Assembly (NCBI GenBank): GCA_003168355.1
Contig: PMSQ01000115.1
Location: 1-64,000, forward strand
Direction: 5' to 3'
DNA length: 64,000 nucleotides
From: Acidobacteriaceae bacterium
GTDB taxonomy: Bacteria > Acidobacteriota > Terriglobia > Terriglobales > Acidobacteriaceae
A program made the position numbers and the translations under genes. Numbering within the stretch: position 1 is the first letter of the stretch; the number at the start of each line of letters is the position of its first letter. Shown here piece by piece: positions 7,512 through 15,534 of this stretch. The notes under the pieces were generated by a model. That model saw only the letters and a program-made list of their open reading frames with translations. It did no database searches and had not been told where the DNA came from.

Positions 7512-8870
7512 TCACCTCCGAAACTGCTTCTTGTATTCGTCGAGATCATGTGCGATGACGGTGCGCGCGGTGGTGTCGAGAATGTGGCCATGCGTCCCGC
7601 ACAGGACGTGATTCGCAGGCCCTGGCACCTTCCCGGGCACAGACTCGCAATCGAGTGCCATGGGCTGCGGCAGGGTGGCGCTCGCCCAATCCAACCTCTG
7701 CTGTGCCTGCCGCAAGACAAGGACTGAGTGTTTAGCTATTTCGTACGCTTGGCTGACGACCTGATCGGGGGTGGGATACTTCTGAGCCGTTCCTTGAAGC
7801 GCATCTTTAAAGAACGATGCTAGATAAACGTTCCAAAGGTTGTTGTCCTTCGAGCCGGTACCGCCGGGGCAGGAGATGGCGCTGAGTTTCTTATGAAGGG
7901 GCATAGCTTTCTCGGCGATGTCCGCTGCCATCTGTTCGGCCACCGGGGGCAGGTACTGACCGGAGGTTCCTTGCAGGGCAGTCTCATAGAACTCTTTGAG
8001 GTTTTGCTGAGCGGTGTTCGCTAAGAACGCCGCGGTCGGGTCTTGATCGAGGTGTGGAAGCGACTCGGCGGGATGAACAAATATCACCTCTACGCGCCGG
8101 TTACAGGCGCGTTCGGCTTCCGTTCGTGGGGTGGGAACGGCCAAAACCCTGGCGCCACGACCTGACGCAAGCACGCCACCGGCTCCCACGCGGCAGGCCA
8201 AATCGAGAGCCACCGCTGCGGCACGCTTTTCACTCATGAATTGCAGAAAGCCCGGTTCGCGTTTTTCACGAGCGGCGTCCATGTCGTCGTGTCCCACGAC
8301 GATCACTTGGCCGACCGAAATGACTCCCGGAGTACCGGACCGGCTCCGTGTGATTTCAGCGGCGATCGCGGCTAGCTTGTTCCGCTGGTCCGGCGGGAGT
8401 AACCCGAGATCGTCGCTGTATCGGCTGAACCCTCTAATCACGTACGGGCTGTCCGCCGGGCAGCTGTCTACAAATCCTTCCACTTCATACAGGGTGTCGT
8501 CTTCATCTCGTACGACTCGCCGCGGCGCCGGCATCCCGCTCAACTTAATTAGGGCCGCGCGCGTTCTAGGCCCGAGTGTGCCGGTCGGCCGCAGGCCTCG
8601 TTCCGCCTGGAATTTCTGCAGAGCTCTTCTGGTTTGGATGGAAGGAACGCCGTTCTCCGCGATGCCGAATCGCGTGACCCGATTTAAGGCTTTCTGCAGC
8701 CATCGGATCTGATCATTACCTTTAGTAGACCGCTGACGACTCCTCAAAGCGGGCGCCAAGGTCTCCGCTTCCATCTCCTCTTCTTGTTCCAGGAGACGGT
8801 CGAAGTAGGAGGGTTCGGCAAGCCGCCGGTCCAACCTCTGCCACGCCGTGCCTTCGGAGGTCATAGCCAT
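7512..8870 (-). CDS. Peptidoglycan-binding domain plus OmpA-like domain protein
   Basis: This 452-residue protein has an acidic tag-like segment at 20-40 (FDRLLEQEEEMEAE). A PG_binding_1 domain follows at 50-112 (IRWLQKALN.., GVPSIQTRRALQKFQAE, LGPRTRAAL). An OmpA-like domain lies at about 145-268 (GFSRYSDDLGLLP, VVGHDDMDAAREKR, EAERACNRRVEV), homologous to that of the protease at 4446. The C-terminal 180 residues are helical and unrecognised. It is expected to attach to peptidoglycan. No signal peptide or clear RBS is visible; the ATG at 8870 is the first good start. Confidence 0.8.
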   Translation of the reverse strand: MAMTSEGTAWQRLDRRLAEPSYFDRLLEQEEEMEAETLAPALRSRQRSTKGNDQIRWLQKALNRVTRFGIAENGVPSIQTRRALQKFQAERGLRPTGTLGPRTRAALIKLSGMPAPRRVVRDEDDTLYEVEGFVDSCPADSPYVIRGFSRYSDDLGLLPPDQRNKLAAIAAEITRSRSGTPGVISVGQVIVVGHDDMDAAREKREPGFLQFMSEKRAAAVALDLACRVGAGGVLASGRGARVLAVPTPRTEAERACNRRVEVIFVHPAESLPHLDQDPTAAFLANTAQQNLKEFYETALQGTSGQYLPPVAEQMAADIAEKAMPLHKKLSAISCPGGTGSKDNNLWNVYLASFFKDALQGTAQKYPTPDQVVSQAYEIAKHSVLVLRQAQQRLDWASATLPQPMALDCESVPGKVPGPANHVLCGTHGHILDTTARTVIAHDLDEYKKQFRR

Positions 8871-9089
8871 ATCGCGATATACTCGCTACCAATTGAGCTT
8901 GATCCTGGCAGCGTAGACCCATGTTTTCAATCAACTTTCCCGAATGGAATAGCTCACCCGGAAATTCGATTCCTTTGCGGCGGAATGGAAAAGAACACTA
9001 AGAGGCGCTCTCTCCCGTCGGGTTGGGCCTGTCTCTTGGGACAGAAACGGGCGAAACTCGCCCGCTGCGCCGCAAGCCATTTCATTTCT

Positions 9090-9332
9090 TCAGTACAGAA
9101 GTTCATCTTCCAGCGCAAGCTCTTCGTCCATCCAAAGCACGATGATGGGAGTATCGAGCGCAAACCAATCCCCGCTACGCCTCAGCGCGTTGTAGTCGGC
9201 TCGACGTTGTCGATCATTGAAGGCGCCTTTGTACCCAGAGGAACCGCTGCCACCACCGGCAGAGCCTTTACCGGAGGAAGCACTACTCACGGACTTGGTC
9301 GGAAACGGTCCTTCATGTATTGGGATAGCCAA
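9090..9332 (-). CDS. Small protein with C-terminal acidic tag
   Basis: This possible 80-residue protein starts at TTG, with GAGGCGG upstream. It has a Ser/Gly-rich stretch (residues 15-34) and then a compact segment with YKGAFNDRQRRADYN. It ends in DEELALEDELLY, the same acidic-hydrophobic alternation as the tags of its neighbours but at the C-terminus. It fills most of an otherwise empty 570-bp gap in the tagged cluster. The non-ATG start and short length keep confidence low. Confidence 0.4.
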   Translation of the reverse strand: MAIPIHEGPFPTKSVSSASSGKGSAGGGSGSSGYKGAFNDRQRRADYNALRRSGDWFALDTPIIVLWMDEELALEDELLY

Positions 9333-9438
9333 GTGCCGCCTCGCTTTCTAGATTTATCGGGCAGATGCACGCGAATGAGCCGCCTCGCCGCCGTCTCAGC
9401 GCGAGCCCTGCGGCTCGCGCTGCAACGGGGCGTCCTGG

Positions 9439-10611
9439 TTAGACTTCAAACTCGAACTCTCGTGCCGGCTTTCGCTGCGGAGAAACTCCCGCTTTCTGCC
9501 GGCCGTTTGGCCGCACTGGCGTCGGTTGAGTCTGGTCCCAGGGCAACACGCGATGCGATCCGGTTCGCTTGCTGAGGCCCATGGCCTGCGCGCTGGTCAG
9601 CCATTCTTCTGACTGCTCGGCAATTTCGAGCAACAGCGTTTCGAATTGTGCCCTCGTCGTCTGCAGGATGTGCGGTTGCGCCAGCCAGCGTATAACCTCG
9701 CGTCCGGTAACTCCCATGCGCTGCCGTGGCGACGTGACCAGGCGCTCGTTGTAGTAACGAATCAATATTTCTTCCACCACGTCCCAGGCATTGTCGGCGC
9801 CGAACAAGCGCTTCACATCGTCAGAGTCGAGGATCTTGAACGCCTCTTCGAGCAGTTGCATCACTTCCACCCGCAGCACGTTCAGATGGCCGAACGACAA
9901 CCACTTGAGGTTATTGCGCAGGTCCAGACCCGCGCGCCGCACGATGGCGATCGAGCCGAAGCTCGGATCATAGGCACGCTCGCGAATCACATCTGAAATT
10001 CGCTTGTCGCGCCAGAACAAAGTGACCTGGTGAACGAAGTGAGAAAACAGTTTGTGAAAGTCGGTATTCGCGCGGGCGCCCGTCGGGACCGGCGCGCCAC
10101 CGTATCCAAAGATTCGCTTGTAGGCCGACAGTCGATCGCGTTTGGTGTAACGAAGCACGTCCCGTCGATCAAACTGATAGAGAGCGAAGGCGCCCGGTCC
10201 ACCGGAGAGCCGCACCGTGCCCGCCTTGAACAGTTCCTGCAGCTTTTGGACCGCACGGAACACGCCGATTTTCTCATGCTGCCAGAGGTAGTACATATCT
10301 CCAACCGCGACGATGCGTTCCGACGTGATGGTCTCGTCGTACGGCTCTACGCCCGCCGGCATGCGGGTCGTGCCGAATTCCCTGGAGGCCTCGGGACCAA
10401 TCCCTATCAGGGACGCGAGGCCTTTATCTGGAGGTGGTGGAACCTTCGAGTCCGAGTCCACAACCGAGGCCAGCATGTCATCGATCTGCTTGGTGAGCGC
10501 GTCGGCGAGCTGCGGATTCGAGATCAGATCAGCTGATAGGCGGCTCGCTACCTGCTCCCGCAGTGCCGCTACGCGGTCATATAAACCTTGATAATCTTTT
10601 GACGTAGACAT
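9439..10611 (-). CDS. Hypothetical protein with C-terminal EFEFEV tag
   Basis: This encodes a 390-residue protein of no family I recognise. It is largely alpha-helical, with an N-terminal coiled-coil-like part (residues 1-50), a central region containing VGDMYYLWQHEK and FGYGGAPVPTG, and a helical C-terminal half. The tail is basic and proline-rich, and the last six residues are the acidic tag EFEFEV. There is no signal peptide or membrane segment. A strong GAGGAGGG precedes the ATG. It follows the Ig-domain gene in the leftward cluster, and the two may act together as structural rather than catalytic components; this is inference. Confidence 0.75.
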   Translation of the reverse strand: MSTSKDYQGLYDRVAALREQVASRLSADLISNPQLADALTKQIDDMLASVVDSDSKVPPPPDKGLASLIGIGPEASREFGTTRMPAGVEPYDETITSERIVAVGDMYYLWQHEKIGVFRAVQKLQELFKAGTVRLSGGPGAFALYQFDRRDVLRYTKRDRLSAYKRIFGYGGAPVPTGARANTDFHKLFSHFVHQVTLFWRDKRISDVIRERAYDPSFGSIAIVRRAGLDLRNNLKWLSFGHLNVLRVEVMQLLEEAFKILDSDDVKRLFGADNAWDVVEEILIRYYNERLVTSPRQRMGVTGREVIRWLAQPHILQTTRAQFETLLLEIAEQSEEWLTSAQAMGLSKRTGSHRVLPWDQTQPTPVRPNGRQKAGVSPQRKPAREFEFEV

Positions 10612-10695
10612 TGATGACCCTCCTCGTTCAGAGCGCTCCTCACCGGATGTGCGCCTCTACTACGGCACTGCCAAACCTCGTACACGCTAGATGGT

Positions 10696-12471
10696 TTACG
10701 GTCTGCGTCTCCTGGATAGTTCCACTTCCAACTCCAGTGGCTCCGGAATCCGCATACCGACCTGCTGGCCCTGCGTGAATAGCTGCGTTAATTGGTCGTT
10801 AAGATCGTCCAGCGCGTGCCTCACGCGAGCCGTGCTGTAGCCGTCGGGTAGCGCATCCAGGTTCTGGGGATCGTGCGCTGCCTGCACCATATTCATCAGC
10901 GTTTGCACCACGGGTAGCAGGTTGTTTGTGATGGCAATCCGGCCACCGCCTCTAATAAGACGTGGCAGTTCGTCAGTGGCCGAGCTTTCAATTTCCGTCA
11001 GCACGTCCTCTAGATACATGGCCGGCAGCTCCCACTGGTCGTCGAACTCGAGCAGCAACGTCTGGCGCTCATTGGGCCCGATGAACACAGAATCGAGCGC
11101 GAAGCGCAATTCGTTGACCGTCTCGGCAATTACACCCAGCTGCCGCGAGATCAGAACCAGCTGCGTTCCCAGGAAAGCTGGCAGACGCGACGTGCTCAAC
11201 AGGAAGTACTTGCCATTGGCCAGCCAGCTTTGCAGCAGGCCAGTCATGTAGTCGGAAATCATCCGGAAATTGGTGATATCCGTTTCGTCCTGCACGGAAT
11301 TGTTGAACTCATTGTCTCTGCCGTTCTGCAGGAAGTAGATGCCGTAAGTGTCGCGGAGCGAGCCCAGCGTACCTCTGATCCTGTCTGGATCAACTTCGAC
11401 CCGGGGATCGTCATTGAAGCGAAAACGCTCCGCTCCCATCAGAATCCTGAAATAAGTGTTCACTCTCAGGATTGACGGTGGAACTATGCCGAATTGATTG
11501 ACGATCTCAGCGATCTGGCTCTTCGCCATATCTCGCAAGGCCTTCACGAACTCGGAATCGGCCGTGGGATCGAGCGGATACAAACTGTCCAGCAAAGGCA
11601 AGCAATTGTCCTGCGCAACTTTCGCCCGAGCGTAAAGGCTGGCCTGCGCACCTGAAATTACCCCCGCCAGGTCCGATTGCACGGTGTACGTGCGTTGATT
11701 CCACTTCGACTCTACGTGGCCTTCGACTTCCGAAAGGCTGAAGGACTGCGTCAGTGCTCCGACGAAACCTTTTGCATCGGTCGAGTTCGGCTTCCATCCC
11801 AGCGCATCGCCGATCGCTCTCGCAGCAATCTGCCCCAGTCCCTGTCCCGCGCCACCTCCGGAAGTGAATCCCGCTCCCGGCCCTGGCCGGGATGTGACCG
11901 CAGGAGGATAGCCTACCTCCTGCGTAAGAATGGGATAGGAGATCGCATCCTCCACATCTTTGATCATTCGGGCGGTCTTTCCCCTTCCCTTTACTTGAAA
12001 GGCGAGGTTGACAAAGTCGCCTTCAAATGCCGGCGCAGGATCCCCGCTCTCCGGCTGCCCGTGGATGTGCTTGAGCACAATATTGACCCAATCGCCATCG
12101 AAGAACTCGTATCCCTTCGGATTCGGCGGCGTCGTGGTCGTAGGTGTAGTAAAGGTGATCAAGATAGTGGTGGGGGAAACAAAAGTGGCCACGGCGTTGG
12201 GAACCGTGCCTGCGGCGGCGGCGGCCAGCGTTACGAGGGTATGCGGCTGCTGGAAATCCGCCGAACCCGGATCGAAGATCGAATAGTTGGCCGGATTCAC
12301 AACGCTATTCTTGTTTGCCTGCGTAACCGGCAACCACGGCACCGTCGCGGCTGTCCCTGCCGTCAGCGCCGTCTGCGCCGCTTTAACCTGGCTCTTTGTG
12401 AATACCGGATCAGAGAACGAAATCGTGATCGAATTATTAGTTACGTTGATATCTGTCACTGTGAGAGGCAT
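10696..12471 (-). CDS. Large protein with SbsA-like Ig N-terminus and acidic C-terminal tag
   Basis: This encodes a 591-residue protein. Residues 1-130 look like a bacterial Ig-like/SbsA fold (VTDINVTNNSITISFSDP, ..TTILITF). A Gly-rich linker follows (GAGFTSGGGAGQGLGQ near 200), then a long helical region with no known motif. The end carries LELEVEL followed by a basic SRRRRP. I place the start at the ATG at 12471, after a strong GGAAGGAGA site; the frame extends upstream to 12549 without support. It lacks a signal peptide. Ig-like domains typically mediate surface or structural contacts, so a scaffold role is possible. Confidence 0.75.
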   Translation of the reverse strand: MPLTVTDINVTNNSITISFSDPVFTKSQVKAAQTALTAGTAATVPWLPVTQANKNSVVNPANYSIFDPGSADFQQPHTLVTLAAAAAGTVPNAVATFVSPTTILITFTTPTTTTPPNPKGYEFFDGDWVNIVLKHIHGQPESGDPAPAFEGDFVNLAFQVKGRGKTARMIKDVEDAISYPILTQEVGYPPAVTSRPGPGAGFTSGGGAGQGLGQIAARAIGDALGWKPNSTDAKGFVGALTQSFSLSEVEGHVESKWNQRTYTVQSDLAGVISGAQASLYARAKVAQDNCLPLLDSLYPLDPTADSEFVKALRDMAKSQIAEIVNQFGIVPPSILRVNTYFRILMGAERFRFNDDPRVEVDPDRIRGTLGSLRDTYGIYFLQNGRDNEFNNSVQDETDITNFRMISDYMTGLLQSWLANGKYFLLSTSRLPAFLGTQLVLISRQLGVIAETVNELRFALDSVFIGPNERQTLLLEFDDQWELPAMYLEDVLTEIESSATDELPRLIRGGGRIAITNNLLPVVQTLMNMVQAAHDPQNLDALPDGYSTARVRHALDDLNDQLTQLFTQGQQVGMRIPEPLELEVELSRRRRP

Positions 12472-12573
12472 GGTATGTCTCCTTCCGCCACGGTCATTCT
12501 CTGTTCCGGTCTGCGGTTGATGCGCGGCGCCGGTTGCCCGATACGCCAATTGGACGCCTAAAACGGCGGCTTT

Positions 12574-13134
12574 TCAAGTAACGCCCTCCGCTTCCAGATC
12601 CACAATGCTGGATCGAGGCAGCGAAATCTGCTGGCCCACGTTCGTCGCCTGCACCGAGATATTCATTGTTCCCAGCCGCTCCGCCAACTCCTGCCAGCAC
12701 GATGCCAGAGCGGTGCTGGTTTGTTCGAGCGGCTGGCGGCATTGCTCAATTCCCTGCTTTACCGCGCTGGCCCAGGGAAGCCAGGCTCGCCGCTCCGCGC
12801 CGAGCCTCGCCAACTCTCTCAGCATCTCGTACGACACCAGCTCCGACGCAAACTGCTGCTCGATGCGGTGAAAGCGCTCCTGGCAAAGCGCCAACTCGCG
12901 CCGTGCCCGGTCGAGATCTGGCGGATGCCCCACGGCCTTCCGCGCGTCCAGCGCCGCTCGCCTCGTCTCGTGCAATGTTCCCATCAAGTCGAGCACCGCG
13001 GTTTCCACTCCGTCCGCCAAAGCTAATTCGTCGTCGGACGGCTTGTCTCCCAGCGTGACCTGAACCTCATTCAGCGCGTCATGCAGGTGATGAAGGCAAA
13101 CCGACAGTTCGCGAAATGTCGCTTCCAGTGCCAC
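12574..13134 (-). CDS. Helical (coiled-coil) hypothetical protein
   Basis: This 186-residue protein starts with GTG, right after the upstream stop codon, and has GAGGAG for translation. Residues 1-150 are continuous amphipathic helix with charged heptads (LHHLHDALNEVQ, RARRELALCQERFHRIEQQ). The C-terminal 40 residues look like beta structure. They contain NISVQATNVGQQISLP and end in SIVDLEAEGVT, a weak version of the cluster's acidic tag. Tight spacing (2 bp) to the metallopeptidase-like gene suggests coupled translation and perhaps a chaperone or inhibitor partner. Its function is unknown. Confidence 0.7.
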   Translation of the reverse strand: MALEATFRELSVCLHHLHDALNEVQVTLGDKPSDDELALADGVETAVLDLMGTLHETRRAALDARKAVGHPPDLDRARRELALCQERFHRIEQQFASELVSYEMLRELARLGAERRAWLPWASAVKQGIEQCRQPLEQTSTALASCWQELAERLGTMNISVQATNVGQQISLPRSSIVDLEAEGVT

Positions 13135-13136
13135 GG

Positions 13137-14477
13137 CTATCTCCTCACCAGTTCCTTGTAAAAGTTCTCGGTAATCACTCCCGGCCGAGCCATGCGCCGG
13201 TCCAATGCAACCCGCGCCGCGCCGATCAGAAACCGCTCTGGGATGATTCCCGGATCAACTCCCGCAGCGATCCGCCGCGCCGACTCTTCAATCATCGCTT
13301 TATCTTTCTTCTCAAAGCGGATCACTTGCGACAAACTCTTGTTTCCCAGTGACCGAAAAGGCCGGAAACACATGGCGTCAACCGCCGCGGCGCAAGCCTT
13401 GGGAAAAGTCGCCAGCACCTTCTTCGGAATCGTCCCGCCCCGCGGATTGGGATAGATTCGAGTCCACGCCCGCGCATATTGTTCCGCTTCCTTCTCAAAG
13501 CCCATGCGGCGCAACATCTCTGCGCTGATCAACAGCCGCAGGTAGGGTGTGGGGTGCGGCCCCCTCGGGTTGAAGCTAAACACCGCGGCCGGCGCTCGCC
13601 CGATCACATCCATCAACGACCCAACCACCTCCGGTCCGCCCAGCAGAAGCGCGCTCATATCGGCGAACATCTCGCGGTTCCAGCGCACCCACACCGAGGA
13701 GACGAAACGCCCCAGGTCCGCCTCGAGCAACCGCATCCCAACCTGCCGCGGCACATCTTTGTTCAACCCCAGGTCGCTTTGCAAGTTGTGACTTACCTCG
13801 TGCATCACCGCGCCCAGTGTCCACGGATTCACCAGCCGGTGGTAGGGCAATTGCACCAGCGGAAAAGGATTCAGTTGCTTGCCCAGCCTCCGCATGCGAA
13901 TGCCCCGCCGAATCGTCGCCGGCGCGAATCCCGTCTTCATGTAGCAGAACGGTGGCGGCGCCGGCACCGACCTGGCCACACCCAGCCCCGTATAAGCGGC
14001 CTGGTAACAATCCATCGCGATCCGATCACAGCTCAACAGCCAATCTCCATATTTTCCCTGGCGCTGGCCGAAGAGCTCGAAATAGAAATCCCAGATCTTT
14101 TCGATTCCCTGCACCCAACGGTGGGCCTTGTCCTTGCGCGTCACTACGCTCTGCAACCGGGCCGAACTCGGCCGGTCGCTCGCTTTCGCAATTGCGCCGT
14201 GAACATTCTCCGACATCTTCAGTAGGCCGCGGCGCAACTTCGTAATCAGTTGGTTGACGACTTGTATGTGACCCTCCGAGGGCATCGCTGCTCCGGTCCC
14301 GAACTCCTCCCGCTTGAAGGGGCGGAGTGCGGCTGCGTGGCGCGTTACATTGATCGATTGCGCCCGCAACCAGGGCAACAATACGGGGGTCGGTCCAGCA
14401 ACGACTCTCGGTCGTTTGCGCGGAGGCCGACCCACCCGCATGGTTGTTTCCGGCAGCGTTTCGGACAGCGTCGCCAT
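13137..14477 (-). CDS. Gluzincin-like HExxH metallopeptidase-like protein
   Basis: This 446-residue protein has a zinc-peptidase signature: HEVSH (His226, Glu227, His230), followed 35-40 residues later by NREMFADMSALLLGGP. There Glu269 could be the third ligand, as in gluzincins. A further conserved-looking element, RGPHPTPYLR (around 306-314), resembles the HP-x-PYLR box of other HExxH families. The N-terminus is basic (KRPRVV). No signal peptide or membrane span is seen. It lies between the two polyacidic proteins and the coiled-coil protein. Either protease or peptidase-fold structural roles are possible, but the full ligand set favours an active enzyme. Confidence 0.75.
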   Translation of the reverse strand: MATLSETLPETTMRVGRPPRKRPRVVAGPTPVLLPWLRAQSINVTRHAAALRPFKREEFGTGAAMPSEGHIQVVNQLITKLRRGLLKMSENVHGAIAKASDRPSSARLQSVVTRKDKAHRWVQGIEKIWDFYFELFGQRQGKYGDWLLSCDRIAMDCYQAAYTGLGVARSVPAPPPFCYMKTGFAPATIRRGIRMRRLGKQLNPFPLVQLPYHRLVNPWTLGAVMHEVSHNLQSDLGLNKDVPRQVGMRLLEADLGRFVSSVWVRWNREMFADMSALLLGGPEVVGSLMDVIGRAPAAVFSFNPRGPHPTPYLRLLISAEMLRRMGFEKEAEQYARAWTRIYPNPRGGTIPKKVLATFPKACAAAVDAMCFRPFRSLGNKSLSQVIRFEKKDKAMIEESARRIAAGVDPGIIPERFLIGAARVALDRRMARPGVITENFYKELVRR

Positions 14478-14515
14478 CGTCTCTCACCTTAAGGAGCGTT
14501 TGTTGACTTGTTAGT

Positions 14516-15475
14516 TCATCGACCGCAGCACTGGCAGCAGCCACAAGACGGGCAACCGCCTCTTCCGCCCACAGCCCGTCCATGGTGTGCCGCACGGACA
14601 CCCACTCCCGGAGCGCCTACGCCATGCCCCCTTATGCCCACCCCAGGTCGAGATACGCCTCCGACGCCACGTCGTCCGACATACCTCGGAGCCGCCCCGG
14701 CATGGCCTCTCCAACCTCGCCCGGTGCGCCAACCATAGCGCCCGTGCGGATGGGCAATGCCGCGCCCCACGCCGCCTGCCATGCGCCCGTGGAACTTGCG
14801 TTCCAGAAAGTTATGGTGGCGAAGCGCGTGTGCCCGGTGACCTGGCGTGCCCAGCACCCGGCGTGCCTGTTTCGCCAGATGTCGCACCGCCGCGTGTGGC
14901 GTTACGTGCCCGCCTCGAGCCGCATGATGGGCGATCTTGCCAACCGTACGTCGAGCGATCGCCGGCACGGTCTTCAGCAGGTGACGGGTCTGTGGATTCC
15001 GATGAAGAGCCTTAGCGACCTTGACGATTCCCTTTGTCAGATTAGGTGTGGCTTTGGTCACCGCCCGGGCGATCTTGGGCAGGGCCCGCTTCGCCAAAGG
15101 CGCGACTGCCCTGGCCACGACCGGCAGCAGTTTGCTGGCGGCCATGCCGATAAGCGGCAGAAAGTGCTCCGCAGCCTCGTCTTCGCTCTCAGCTTCGGCC
15201 GCGAGCTCGCCCAGGTGCTCCATCACAGCGTCCGGATAGATCTTGCGGACGGGGCTGATCTCGTCTTCATATTCATCTTCGCCTTCGGATTCATCTTCGG
15301 CCTCGTACTCGTCTTCGCTTTCTCCGAGTAAACTGCCGGCGATGTTTCCGAGGGTGCCGAGCCAGCCTTCGCCTTCCAGGCCGGCCTCATCTTCCAGTTC
15401 GTCTTCCGTCTCGTCCTCAAGTTCTGCTTCGAACTCGTCTTCGAGTTCAGCTTCCAATTCACTTTCATACGCCAT
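14516..15475 (-). CDS. Acidic-leader / basic-tail protein with Cys-rich C-terminus
   Basis: This is a 319-residue polyampholyte. Residues 1-75 are almost entirely Glu/Asp with regular hydrophobics (ESELEAELEDEFEAELEDE). They are interrupted at 33-53 by a Gly/Leu segment (GEGWLGTLGNIAGSLLGE). Residues 105-215 are strongly basic helices, including TVPAIARRTVGK and AKQARRVLG, shared with the next gene upstream. The last 90 residues are Gly/His/Arg-rich and finish with CPSCGCCQCC, a possible metal-binding or disulfide cluster. The RBS AGGAGG precedes the ATG. I recognise no enzyme; the charge layout suggests self-association or polyanion binding. Confidence 0.8.
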   Translation of the reverse strand: MAYESELEAELEDEFEAELEDETEDELEDEAGLEGEGWLGTLGNIAGSLLGESEDEYEAEDESEGEDEYEDEISPVRKIYPDAVMEHLGELAAEAESEDEAAEHFLPLIGMAASKLLPVVARAVAPLAKRALPKIARAVTKATPNLTKGIVKVAKALHRNPQTRHLLKTVPAIARRTVGKIAHHAARGGHVTPHAAVRHLAKQARRVLGTPGHRAHALRHHNFLERKFHGRMAGGVGRGIAHPHGRYGWRTGRGWRGHAGAAPRYVGRRGVGGVSRPGVGIRGHGVGAPGVGVRAAHHGRAVGGRGGCPSCGCCQCCGR

Positions 15476-15534
15476 GATGAAGCCTCCTGCGAAAAGTGGT
15501 CGAACTTAGTGGGCCCGGCTGTGGGCCGGTATGA

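Noticed and set aside
11677-12561. 294-codon plus-strand open frame opposite the Ig-domain gene
   Set aside because: It is Arg/Gly-rich shadow sequence; the minus-strand gene has a strong RBS, domain character and cluster context.
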